A stretch of DNA of 64,000 bases from Xiphophorus maculatus (lineage: Eukaryota; Chordata; Actinopteri; Cyprinodontiformes; Poeciliidae), in contig NC_036464.1 in assembly GCF_002775205.1 (NCBI RefSeq), positions 9,479,291 to 9,543,290 on the forward strand, given 5' to 3'. This document shows, in pieces, positions 18,201 to 29,300 of the stretch (its first letter is position 1; every line of letters starts with the position of its first letter). A model generated the notes under the pieces. That model was given only the letters and a program-made list of their open reading frames with translations, was not told the DNA's origin and ran no database searches. The position numbers and the translations under genes are program-made.

Positions 18201-20325
18201 GGTATGTGTTGGGATTACGTACATGAAACACCGCAACAGAAAAACATTTTGCATTCATTTACAAGAGCTCCTTAAACTGCAACCAAACTACTCACTAAAG
18301 CAACTCAAATCTTTTAAACACACCTGGCAGTGATCAGTGCATTGTGTTATATTATTTGACATGGAAATATGAAAATCCATGTTAAGTCATTTGTCTCCTG
18401 CTGTCCTCAGTACAGAGGCTGCCAGAATGTCCACTTGAAGAAAAATTTCTTCTTGAGTAATTCATCGTGCGCTCGATCTGAGACCTTCATCAACCTTCGT
18501 GAAGTGAGCACTCGGCTGCGACTGCCGCCCGGGGAGTACCTCATTGTGCCCTCCACCTTCGAGCCTGGCAAAGAGGCCGACTTCGTCCTCAGGGTTTTCA
18601 CCGAAAAGCAGTCAGAGACAGAGTGTGTCTTTTTTTTTCTTTCATTTTCATCATTAGCACAATGTAGGAAGGGAAATCTCATATTTATTTTTTGTTGCAG
18701 GGAACTGGATGATGAAATATCTGCTGATTTTGGAGATGAGGTGTGCATCAAGGATGAATTTCTCAAACCTCTTCTTTTTGGAACTAATTGTTTGAAGTAT
18801 ATAGAGCTCTGATTTTTATGTTTACTTTTTGTCTTGCAGGAGGAAATAACGGAAGATGATATTGATGATTCATTTAAGTCCATGTTTGCCCAACTAGCAG
18901 GAGAGGTAACCTGAAATTTAACGGAATGGTGTTGATAATTGTAGCATTTGGATTGTTCTCAGGTGTAGAACCTTATTAAGCAAAAAGCAGGATTTTAATG
19001 CAGTTAAAAAAGAACATGGATCTGGTACTGCTATTTTTTTTCTTTCTTTGTGGTTATACAGGACATGGAAATCTCTATTCGTGAGCTCAGGACAATTCTC
19101 AACAGAGTGGTCACCCGACGTGAGTTTTCTGTTTAGTAATTTTAATGTTCCTGTGGAGTCTTATCAGTTTGTGTATAGTTTGTGCACCAGTTTTCAGACT
19201 GTTTACAAACTGTAGTGTGTCTATGGTTTATCAATAAAAATCACAATTTTGCTGTTTCAGACAAAGATCTAAAGACTGATGGCTTCAGCATAGAATCATG
19301 CAGAACCATGGTCAATCTGATGGATGTATCCTTATGACCTATTGCATGAAAATAAACTAGTTAACTCCAGTTCTGCTGGTTATATTTTTGGAAAATGTGT
19401 GCATTTGTCAGCATAATAATTGCCTCCATGTGTCATTTGCTGCCTTAACACGTACTTTGCCAGAAAGATGGCAGTGCTCGCCTGGGACTGGTAGAATTTC
19501 AGATCCTGTGGAACAAAATCCGAAAGTGGCTGGTAAAAATGAGAAAAATGGGGGTGTACTCTTAATCCCTTTGTTTTTATTCACATTTTTGCCTCTTTAT
19601 TTTCCAGGTCACTTTCAGAGAGTTTGATCTTGACAAGTCAGGAGCCATGAGCTCATATGAGATGCGACTCGCTGTGGAAGCAGCAGGTCTAATGTTCACA
19701 GCTTTCTTGTTGACATTAATACTTTCAAGAAACATAATGATTTCATATTTTAAACCTGTACTATTTCTCTGCGCAGGCTTTAAACTGAATAACCGGTTGC
19801 ACCAGATTCTGGTGGCGCGGTATGCAGAGAATGAACTGATTGATTTTGATAACTTCATCTGCTGCTTGGTCAAGCTTGAAGCCATGTTCAGTGAGTAATT
19901 CTGCACTAAATATATCCAAACTTCAAACACCTGAGTTTTGCTCAATTGATTAATCTCAATATTAGGACTATCGCACAACTGCTGGCCTACCAAGGCATGA
20001 CTGTCCATCTACACTGACTGAATCAGCAAAGAGAACTATGATCAGGGTTTTCCATTGATCTATCACATAAAATACTTACTTGTGTGGTTAAAACTTAAAG
20101 TTTAGATGCAATACAGCTAGTGTTGCAAAGCAACTTAACCTTCTTAAATCTTTCAATTTAACAGGGTCTTTTCAGCAGCTAGACAAGGAGGGATCAGGAG
20201 CTGCTGAGATGAATCTCACAGAGGTGAGTGATATTGTAAAAAATATATTATTTAAAACTTTTGTTGTGTCTAACTTTTGTTTCTGATTCTTTTTTCAGTG
20301 GCTTTATCTGACCATGTGTGGATGA
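12280..20325 (+). CDS. capn11: Calpain large (catalytic) subunit, CAPN11-type (CAPN1/CAPN11 group), complete
   Basis: Calcium-activated cytosolic cysteine protease, 704 residues from 21 exons: 12280-12525, 13854-13923, 14005-14123, 14221-14354, 14456-14624, 14702-14785, 14866-14951, 15516-15590, 16319-16479, 17804-17973, 18088-18099, 18411-18622, 18701-18740, 18840-18905, 19062-19119, 19261-19325, 19464-19532, 19608-19686, 19777-19890, 20165-20223, 20299-20325. Catalytic Cys108 (GDCWLLAA), His265 (GHAYSVT) and Asn289 (RNPWG) are all present. The CBSW domain has a strong acidic loop ([10 protein letters not shown]), and a full penta-EF-hand domain ends in [30 protein letters not shown] and the terminal TMxG resemble human CAPN11. 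Adjacency to mrpl14 and tmem63b matches human CAPN11 at 6p21.1. Exon 11 is a 12-nt microexon and intron 16 is U12-type. The paralogue at 510-5506 is divergently oriented. The calpain identity is certain; the CAPN11 rather than CAPN1 name rests on synteny and a few motifs. Confidence 0.93.
12669..13032. mobile_element. hAT-like non-autonomous element in capn11 intron 1
   Basis: The left end caggggtgtcaaaatcc pairs with the right end tttgacatacgag as a decayed terminal inverted repeat. Flanking 8-mers gtataatc (12661-12668) and acataatc (13033-13040) look like a target duplication diverged by two transitions. Internal ggccc-rich ends are typical of this teleost family. No transposase. Confidence 0.65.
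15591..16318. other. capn11 intron 8, no recognised content
   Basis: AT-rich intron between exons 8 and 9 with no transposon or exon that I can identify. Confidence 0.55.
16480..17803. other. capn11 intron 9, no recognised gene
   Basis: The largest intron in the 3' part of the gene, about 1.3 kb. It contains a perfect 9-bp snap-back repeat at 16551-16572. The stretch 16840-17350 (ending near tacaaataaacttgcctcgcc) reads like an old retroelement 3' tail but is too decayed to name. Confidence 0.4.
19326..19463 (+). other. U12-type (minor spliceosome) intron of capn11
   Basis: The 138-nt intron starts GTATCCTTAT, the U12-type 5' splice-site consensus. It has TGCCTTAAC (19441-19449), a near-perfect U12 branch-point motif, with the branch A about 15 nt before the 3' CAG. 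No long pyrimidine tract is present. It lies between exon 16 (ending Leu-Met-Asp) and exon 17 (starting Lys-Asp-Gly) in the penta-EF-hand region. Confidence 0.85.
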
Positions 20326-21054
20326 GGAGCCCTGCAGTTTCAGGAGAAGCTGCAAAACTATAGTGCCTGCCGCTCTGAGGACCCCTCAGGCTGTAAAACA
20401 CCCCACCTCAGTGCAAACACAACCTAACATAGGAGCTTTATAAGAAAGTGCAGGTGCATTAAAGCCACATGTGTCCTAGAAATATTTTTGAAGATATGCA
20501 ATACCACAGCAAAAAAAAAAGTCATGTAAATCAGTCATCTCCAGTACTGGAAATAGCAGCATGTGCCTTTGCATGATACACCAGCTGGAATCTGCATCAT
20601 AATTTGACATTTTTATTTACTAAGTTTATTTTAATATTATTACTGTCAAATTATGTCCTAATTTTATGTCATTTTATGCCTACTAAAAGCTGTTAGTGTT
20701 ACTGTATTTGTGATTTTTCCTGTCAATATAATCATTTTTATTTATTTTTTTAATCAAAAATAATCACCTCAGAATTTCATTGGAGTTCCTAACTCCCACC
20801 TCCAGGTGACACTAGAGTCCTAGTTAATGCCAACTTTTCACTTTTATGTTAAGCTAGTTCAGTATTTAAGTTGAAGAAACTAGTCATTGTTTTGCACTGA
20901 AAGTTTAGCTGAAGGAAGCCACCAGTGATGTCGTCTCACACTAATCACATTTACTGACATTAAACTGACATGATTTTTATGTAAGGGTTGCCTTGTTAAC
21001 AGCAATTTTATGTGCCATTTTATGTCATGTTTTGTGAATGTATGTTGTGCCTTC

Positions 21055-21060
21055 AATAAA
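21055..21060 (+). terminator. Poly(A) signal AATAAA of capn11
   Basis: AATAAA occurs about 730 nt after the stop codon (20323-20325). The 3'UTR 20326 to about 21080 contains no other gene. The opposite-strand mrpl14 signal is only about 200 bp away. Confidence 0.7.
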
Positions 21061-21263
21061 TATTTACCCCAAAACGGTATTATAATCTGTGTTTTGACCC
21101 ACTAAACTGCAGGGCAGCAGATGATCCTATGATGTAGGTAAAGGTTATATTTGCTGTAAACATGAGGCCTCAGTAAAATGTCAAATATGTAAAATAACAC
21201 TTTAGCATTTGATGTGTGGCAACAAAATACTATGCAGAAAACTGCAAATTGACCATTTTTCAT

Positions 21264-21269
21264 TTTATT
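21264..21269 (-). terminator. Poly(A) signal AATAAA of mrpl14
   Basis: The minus strand reads CAATAAAATG 48 nt after the mrpl14 stop codon, giving a very short 3'UTR. It makes a compact tail-to-tail arrangement with capn11. Confidence 0.65.
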
Positions 21270-21316
21270 GAAAACTCTCAAGAGCTAAATGTTAATATAT
21301 ATTCGACATGATGAAT

Positions 21317-24300
21317 TTAGACAAATGTGTTTGCAATTGCCAGAACTTTAGAGTAATTGCCTTCCATTTGACGCAGGCTTGATGGTATAGGGACCTTAAT
21401 CCTTGTTCCAGTAGGGTTGCCGTTGTCCTCAATCAGAACAACATTGTTCGAATCAAAGCGTGGAGTCATGCGGTCCCCGGGCATTTTGTGTCCAACGATG
21501 AGCGCTTTCTTCTTCTGCCCTTTAATGGCCAGCAACACTTTGTCGCCGACTTTCCCAATGCCGTTCTTAGTGTAGACATGGATCACTCTCGGTGGGCGGT
21601 GATATGGCGTATTTCCAAGAGAGCTGTTGTCTACCACGCGCACTCTGGTCATTTTCTGAATTGCAGCCGTAGCAATTGAGACACTGGAAAGATAAAAATT
21701 AAGTCAGTAATTCTAAACTAAGCAACCTTTTAAAAGTACTTCATGCTAATTATTCTAATGGGTCCCACTCATTTTCAGTTATGATTTGAAAATGAAAAAA
21801 AGCAAGCAGCAAAAATTATTGCTGTACAGTACCTTCCTTACGCAGCTTAAACTTTTGCAAGCTAAAACTACATCAACATAATTGGGATTTTAAGTAATAG
21901 ACTAACACCAAGCAGTGCATAATGATGAACCTGAAAAAAAATACATCTTCTCCAAAATTATTTACAAATAAAATTAATCTGAAAAGAATGGCATGGGCAT
22001 GAATTCAACCTCTTTACTCTGACTTCCCAAAAGAACATCCAGTGCATCCTAAGTCACCTCATTAAAAGAAATTAGACTCCACCTTTGTGTCATTAAATCT
22101 CAGTATAAATACATTTGTTCTGTGAAGGTCTTGCAGTTATTTTAGAGACCAAATATCTTCATAAAGATCAAAACACACAGCTTTTATAGAGTGAGAAGTT
22201 TAAAGCAGAGCTACAGTATGTTCTATAACATTTACCAAGATTTGAAAATCTGTGAACACTGTTGAATTCATTATCTGAAAATGGAAAGAGTAACTAAAAG
22301 CTTGGTAATGAGATTAGTAGCCAATAGCCACCATGGCCCCATGAACTCTGAGCTTGCACTTCATAACCTTTCTCTTATGAAAGTGTCAGATAAAAAGAAG
22401 TTGCTGTAAGAAAGCCTGAAAATGTGTCTGTCACCAAAACAAATAAAATTAAAGCTGCAAGCAGCCTCGGGCGGCCCTCGCAGCAAGCGCCGCTCCGGCC
22501 TATTGGCCACCGCGGGGGTTCCAGCCACCGCAGAAGCTCTCGCACGATTTCCAGAGCCGCAGCCAACTCCCCACCGCAGAAGCTCTGCCGCAGTTTCCAG
22601 CACCGCCACCCGCTAGCCACCGCAGAAGCTGTCGCGCATTTTCCACGCCCGTCCACCAGGCGACATGCGTGAATGCGTTCGGCAGCGCTCCCCGACGACT
22701 GTCAAAAAATCTGGTGCAGATCGGTCGATGCATCGAGGAGACACAGCCGATGTATTAACTTAGGGGGCGCAGTGGAGCCAAATTACATTTCAAACTCGTT
22801 GGGCTCTTTAGAGGTGAACAAAGGTCATACATATCCCGTTTGGCGCCAATCGGATGATCTATGTGTGAATTAGAGGCAAACGTATGAATATGGCGAGGGA
22901 CTGATATTCGCCATTTGGCCACGCCCACACGGTTCAGCCAGAAGCGAGCATTGACAGAGCTCATCATCCGAATCATCTTGATTAGGTCAAGAGAGCCATA
23001 AACAGAGCTTTCCAAGGAAAAAAATAGCACTTCCTGTTCCGAGGGGGCGGGGCTTAGATGACGTCATAATATGATGACGTAGGATCGACGGGCCTCCCAC
23101 CAGGATCACTCAGGCCAAGTTTGATGCAGCTCGGTCAAAATATGTGGAATGTAGAGGCAAACGTATACGAACGGCGTTGCCGCCATTGAAAACTCTTGGC
23201 ACTTTAAAGCAAGCGAGACCAACTTCCTATCTGTCATCCAACACAGAATCACCTTGATTAGGTCAAGAGAGCCATAAACAGAGCTTTCCAAGGAAAAAAA
23301 ACGGCACTTCCTGTTCCGAGGGGGCGGGGCTTAGATGACGTCATAACATGATGACATAGCATTGTCAGGCATCACACCAGGATGAGTCAGGCCAAGTTTG
23401 GTGCAGCTCGGTCGAAACATGTGGAATCTAGAAGCAAACGTATGGCATCGGCGTTACAGGTCACTTCGCCACGCCGCCACACCCAGCTGCTTCATCGCAG
23501 CCGGTCAGGGCTTGAATCCACAACACACCAACATGTCTTCTGTCTCTGGACACAGTTTCATGTTGATTAGGTCAAAGGGCTAAGATAGCGACCGTTCACA
23601 GTAAAACATGACACTTCCTGTTCTCAGGGGGCGTGGCCTAAGCGATGTCATAATTTCACCACAGGGTATTTTAGGACACCTATTGTTGATCAATAACTGA
23701 AAGTTTGGTGTCTCTGTGAGTTTCTGTGCAGGATATATAAGAGTTTCGTGTTTCATGGCGAGTAGGTGAACTTTGACCCCTGGTAACCCCCCTTCAGCAA
23801 GCTCATACAGTCACCAATTTGATAACTTTAAATCAGACATGCCTTATGATCAGACTGACGGAGTTTGAAGCCGATCAATCGAAATCCCTAGGAGGAGTTC
23901 GATCAAATGCAAAGGCTGTAAACGTCAAAATCGAGGTCCAAAATGGACCTTCAATACAAAATGGCCGACTTCCTGTTGGGTTTCGACCATGGCTCTAATA
24001 GACTTTTTTGTACGTCCTGACAAGATACACATATGTACCAAGTTTCGTAATTCTAGGATAAAGCATGGCTTGGGGCTGTTCATTTAAAATACTCCAGGGG
24101 TCGCTATAGAGAAATTAGGCCACGCCCACCACATTTTGTTATGAATTCCTGTTGGCGGGTGGATAAGGATCCATCCTAGTGAGTTTGGAGCAGCTGGGCC
24201 CGAAACTGTGGAATTCAGAGCCAAACGTATGGCAACGGCGTTACAGGTCACTTCGCCACACCGCCACGCCCACCTGCTATGTCAAAGCCGGTCGGGGTTG

Positions 24301-25444
24301 GAATCCACAACACACCAACATGTCTTCTGTCTCTGGACACAGTTTCATGTTGATTAGGTCAAAGGGCTAAGATAGCGACCGTTCACAGTAAAACATGACA
24401 CTTCCTGTTCTCAGGGGGCGTGGCCTAAGTGATGTCATCATTTCACCACAGGGTATTTTAGGACACCCGATGACGATCAATCACTGAAAGTTTGATCCCT
24501 CTATGTGTTTTTGTATAGGAAATATAAGAGTTTCGTGTTTCATGGCGAGTAGGTGAACTTTGACCCCTGCTAACCCCCCTTCAACATGCTCCAAAACTCA
24601 CCAATTTGATAACTTTAAATCAAACATGCCTTATGATCAGACTGACCGAGTTTGAAGCCGATCAATCGAAATCCCTAGGAGGAGTTCGATCAAATACGAA
24701 GGCTGTAAACGTCAAAATCGAGGTAAAAAATGGACGTTCAATACAAAATGGCCGACTTTCTGTGATAGTTGGCTTATAACATTCAATGTAAGTTCTGAGT
24801 CTTTTGGTGAGCTCTACAAGTGTACCAAATTTCATGTCTCTACGATGAAGTACGTTCATACCATTGTGTCAACAGAAAATTGCTAGTTGCTGGCGTTGAG
24901 CAATTTTTTTTGCGATTTTTGCGACAGCCTTAAAATTCAAAATTTTTAAATTTTCTAGTCGCGACCGCCAAGTTTGGTGAGTTTTTGAATATGATAAAGC
25001 CCCCAAAAAGGCACCTCTTTGGGGGGGCAGAATCGTAATAAGAAACAGTACAGATACAATAGGCCTTCGCAGCGCTTTGCTGCTCGGGCCTAAAAAGGAC
25101 ATCAATCAATGCCTTGCAACACGGTGGTAGCTGCATAATGCTGAGGGGATGCCAAAAATGCAGCTAAGTATTTAGTTGCAACATGTAAAAAAAAGTTCAA
25201 GAAGTTCCATTAGTATTGCAAAGCCCTGTAAATTTCACCTAAAGCGTATTTTTTCGAAAAAGAATACAAAGACCAAAGATCTTTAAAATATGCGTACAAT
25301 ATGCTTACTGCCCCTTTCAAAAACTACGTGCATACAACATTTTTCCCCAAAAAAACATTCTTACCTAAATTTTCTTTGAAGGATTGTTGACGACGTCTGA
25401 ACGAGCAGCACAGGAAGTTGTTGTAAAAGCCGGGGGAAAGTCAT
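21317..25444 (-). CDS. mrpl14: Mitochondrial large ribosomal subunit protein uL14m (MRPL14), complete
   Basis: Structural protein of the mitochondrial 39S subunit, 148 residues (about 145 in human). Two coding exons: 25365-25444 and 21317-21683. Exon 1 encodes an arginine-containing, acid-poor N-terminus ([20 protein letters not shown]) that fits a mitochondrial targeting peptide. Its AG joins the T of exon 2 to give Ser ([14 protein letters not shown]). Exon 2 holds the whole uL14 fold: [61 protein letters not shown] and the C-terminal [10 protein letters not shown]. The 5' exon is too short for simple ORF finding; I placed it by reading frame, start codon and donor (AG/GTAAGAATG). The 3.7-kb intron contains transposon relics and a large repeat. 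Adjacent tmem63b is divergent and capn11 convergent, as in human 6p21.1. Confidence 0.95.
21815..22170 (+). mobile_element. Tc1-like transposon relic in the mrpl14 intron
   Basis: Blocks such as 'gctgtacagtaccttccttacgcagctt' and 'tgtgtcattaaatctcagtataaatacatttgttctgtgaaggtcttgcag' match the recurring teleost family also seen at 8110-8300 and 53575-53830. Decayed, with no transposase frame. Confidence 0.55.
22445..25100. repeat. Large modular interspersed repeat (about 2.65 kb) in the mrpl14 intron
   Basis: The left end has a GCTGC-AA-GCAGC hairpin and a CpG-rich head (22460-22730). The right end has GCAGC-GCTTT-GCTGC followed by cgggcctaaaaagg. Inside, one module is repeated at about 22975-23070 and 23250-23350 (shared gagccataaacagagctttcc and gaggggcgggg-type core). 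A second, longer module of about 450 bp is repeated at about 23440-23920 and 24227-24700 with a fixed 787-bp offset (shared caacacaccaacatgtcttc). No long ORF. I recognise it as a common teleost repeat but cannot classify it; a degenerate relative lies at about 41750-42430. Confidence 0.75.
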
Positions 25445-26049
25445 GATTACGACTAATCTTCTGTGGCCTGTGGAAGAAATGCAAACGGTTAGCAGCTAAT
25501 ACGCTAATGTTAGCGGTGTCAAACTTCACGTGAGAAGGTAATAAGACTTAAATATGCTAAATGTTTCTCTGTTTAACAATAATTGTGACAAAAACAATAT
25601 AATTAAATTGACACATACATCAGATTGGGTCTAAGAGTGTACATTTAGCAAAATAAGGTAACCCTTGTTTTCTGCTATATGCGAATGTCAAGCGTACGTC
25701 ATCTGGAAGCGACTACTAAATGTAGCTAGCGAGTTAACAAAATGCTAAAAAGTACAAACAAATATTGCTCACCCTAATATGAACTTAGAGTAGTATCCTA
25801 GTCATAAATGTTGCCAGATTGTGCGCGGAAAAAGGCCAGAAGAAGATGGGAAAAATAGCCAGAAGCGTGTCTGTTGCTATGTGTACGTCACAGACATGCG
25901 CAACAGTGTGTGTAGAAATACAATACACTAGATGTTACTCATCCAGCCCCAAGGAGGAATAAAGAGGTTTAAGACGCATGCGCAATCTGCATCTCACATG
26001 TCTTTGGGGCTATCTCTAAACTTGGTGTTAGACTGGTTCTAGTTAGCGA
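25445..26049. promoter_or_regulatory. Putative bidirectional promoter of mrpl14 and tmem63b
   Basis: mrpl14 starts at 25444 on the minus strand and a likely tmem63b leader exon ends at 26305 on the plus strand. The gap holds two ATGCGCA half sites of NRF-1 type (near 25895-25902 and 25977-25986) and TACGTCA CRE-like motifs (near 25694 and 25883). NRF-1 commonly controls mitochondrial ribosomal genes. The motif calls are by eye. Confidence 0.4.
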
Positions 26050-26305
26050 CTTTTGTCCCACCGGCATACAGACTGACTCAGCCGCGGTGGCGGAGCAATG
26101 TTTATGTGTACTAACAGCTAGAAATAGAGTTTCACTTACTAATTTCGTTTAGTTTGCTTCAGTTTTTGTCGCTGACACTCGTTGGACTTAGATTATCCAA
26201 GAGTTAGTTGCCTGATAGTCTCAACCTGTTCTCGAAGAGCTAAGTCGCTAGCTTCTACTTGGAAACAGTGGGTAGTTTTTCCTCACTGCTGCGCATTATT
26301 AGAAA
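26050..26305 (+). other. Likely non-coding first exon of tmem63b
   Basis: A CpG-containing start (gccgcggtggcggagcaatg) runs to a strong donor AGAAA/GTAAGT at 26306. The next good acceptor in frame with the gene is at 31385, giving a 5-kb first intron. The 5' boundary is unknown and the exon is inferred from context only. Confidence 0.35.
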
Positions 26306-29300
26306 GTAAGTTGTTTCTATTATATATATCAGTGACCACTTTAATTTTTAGGATGTGTTCTCTGGTAGAGACGATTTTTTTCAGCTCTGTCTGTTAAGTA
26401 ACTTATTGGGTGCTGTCAGAACAATAAAGGCGTAAAGCTATCTCTTTACCATTAGCGTCAGGCTAATATATCTGAACAAATTGTTCCTTACTATCTGCTC
26501 AAATTGTGTTTTACGGTATAAATACATGTAATATGACTACAAATTAAATATTTGTGTTAGTATTAAGAATATTTCATTAATACCTCCGGATTGTATGACC
26601 CATGGATTCGCCTGCCTAACGCAATCGGATATTTGTTGCTAATTAAATTTTAATAGTGACTTAAAGGCTAACTCGCGGTAACGATCAAACTATTTTTAAA
26701 AAAAGTTAAGAAGAGTTCAGAGATTGTCATGCATGAACGCAACAACCTAAGCAAGAATTGTGGTCTATCTCAACAGCAGTAGGGGAAAAAAGGGCGACAT
26801 TTTGACATGTCTTCGTATACTACTGTCGTTTTTCAGCTATCTTGCAAGTGGTCTGTTAGCCTCTGATGGAGTTACTGACCTGGTTTCATCATGGACAGAT
26901 GACTAGTTGGAGCTTGACAGAGATAATTAATCTCCGAGTTATCCCCATACATATGGAGAACCTATAAAGAGATACATGTGAGCTGTCTGAATACATGAGC
27001 CATGGTGCTCTATATAAACAGTACCGGTATTTGTTTAAAATTTACCAGAAGCATCAGTTTTTCTATAATGGATTACCTGATGAACTGGATTGAATCGTAT
27101 GTTTGTACGATTGAATGTACATTTGTACATTTATCTTTGGTGCTTTACAAAGCACCAAAGATAATATTAAATACATAGAACTATACGATAGAAAAATATA
27201 TCCTAAATTTTACAAGTAAATTATGTTTTGATGATCTTTTCCTTTTTTATCAGTTGTGCCTTAAAATGCAGAAGACTACCAATTAAAATTTGTTGATTCA
27301 CTTCTTACAGAGTGATATATTTCAAGTGTGTTTTTTTCTCTGTACTTTGAGCATGTAAGCTAATGAAACCCCACAATTCAGCTTCTCAGACAATGAGAAT
27401 TTACATGAGCAGTGAAAAAATTTAATTTAATTTTTTCTGAAGTAGGTAGTGAACATTCATTCTGGCTAATTTTTACATTGTAACATCTGTTGTCATGAAC
27501 GTGTGTGTGGGATTTTGCTTTTTTAACTCTTGTTGATTAGGTTAAATAATTGTGCTTTTAGTACTAACCAAAATCATTTGGATTGCTTATTTAATAAATT
27601 GTTAATTATTTCATTTTTTGTTCAAGGAACATCAGTTTCAAAATTTGATTGTAGCAGCTAAATTTTTTTCCCAAGGTCATGAAGTTTCAGTCATGTTAGC
27701 CATTGATTGAACACGTGCTTGTTCTTTAACGTTTGAGCAGCTATTTCTGATTTAGCTCTTTTCTGATCATTTCTTAGTCTCTAATTTTTGTTGAACATAA
27801 GATGCACCAACTGTAAAAGTAAAAAAAAAAAGGACAAGCTTTCAGTGGTTATTTGATAGAGGTATTTTTGTAGCGAATATAAAATAAAAGCATTAGAAGA
27901 TTTTTGTGCTTGATTCATTATGGTATGTCATGTATTGATAAATCTTTTAGTTACTTTTGCTAAGCTCAAAACAAAGCAAATCAATGAACACACTGTGTTA
28001 AGCAATAACTAAAGGGCTCAAAGCAATTTTTTTCTGTTTCACCTGCTGTTGGCTGTATAGGATAAAATCATTGAAAATCTGGGAAATCTTCTGGCTAATT
28101 TAACTGGTTTGGCACTTTTTCCAGCTTTAACTCTCTTGCAACATGACATGAAACTTATTAGTGTGTTCACCCTGTAGTTAAATCTGCCAATAATGTTAAT
28201 ATTAAGTATTATTTCATTAATACCTACTGTAAGAAGTATTAATTAGATCTACCACTGATGTTTAAAGTTTCCCTTAACTTTATTAAACTTTTTCCATGTT
28301 TGCAGTTAATCTCTCTTGGGTAGGATTTTGCGTAACGCTTTGACGTTGTTATGTAACGTGTAATGTATACAGAAGGTTGGTTGATTGAATCTCAGGGAGC
28401 TGACAGTGATTTACCAATCAGGCTAATGTTAGCATTATAGTCTTGGATATTTTAATTAGAGTTTATCATTCTGTCTAATAATGTTTGCAAATGACTAAAC
28501 CATGTCAATTACACAGAATACGTTACTTTTATGGTGGACATGTTTAGTTTACACGAGCCAGATGACTTTCTAATAAGAGTGTTCATTTATTTTAGTCACA
28601 ATTTCACATCTTAAAGTTTAGTACCAAAGCAGATGAAGAAAGCTAAAAAAAAATAGTAGACAAAAAAATGGCCAAACATTTGTTGGACCACATGTATCTT
28701 CCTTGTTCATAAGCATTTGCAATGTCACAACATTAATTTCCCTTCAGAGATGCAAAGATGTGTAGTTCAAAGAAATTACACATATTTTATTACTGGAAGA
28801 GTATTTTAATTTTTTATTTTATGTGCTAAAATATAAGTTGACATGCTGGAAAAAATGGTTGAAGAAAAAAGCTGAACAGTTACTCGTTTAAATTTCTCTC
28901 CCAAGTGTTTTTTCGAGTCTTCATTCTCATTCCTCTTGGTTTATAGTCCTATAAATAAGTTTACACTAGAAAGTTAGTGTGATGGTGCTTGGATTGTTGG
29001 CAGTTTCAAAGCATGAAACAAGGCTTGGTCAAATAGTTCGCTTATGACATTATCAAACAGACTCACTCAGTAATGGAAAACGCTGTAGATAAAAAGCTCT
29101 TGGTGACTTTCCTAGAACTGTCAGAGAAACACCAGAAATTAATGTAAAAAGTTGGTTAAAATAAACTCATGTAGACAGATAATATTTATATTGGACCGTT
29201 TGATCACATAAGCATTTCTTTTGAATGTTCTGCTTTTGTAGTTTTGGGTAAGGGGAGCTTGGTACACACTAGTAACCTAAAGATGCAAATATAAAGAAGT

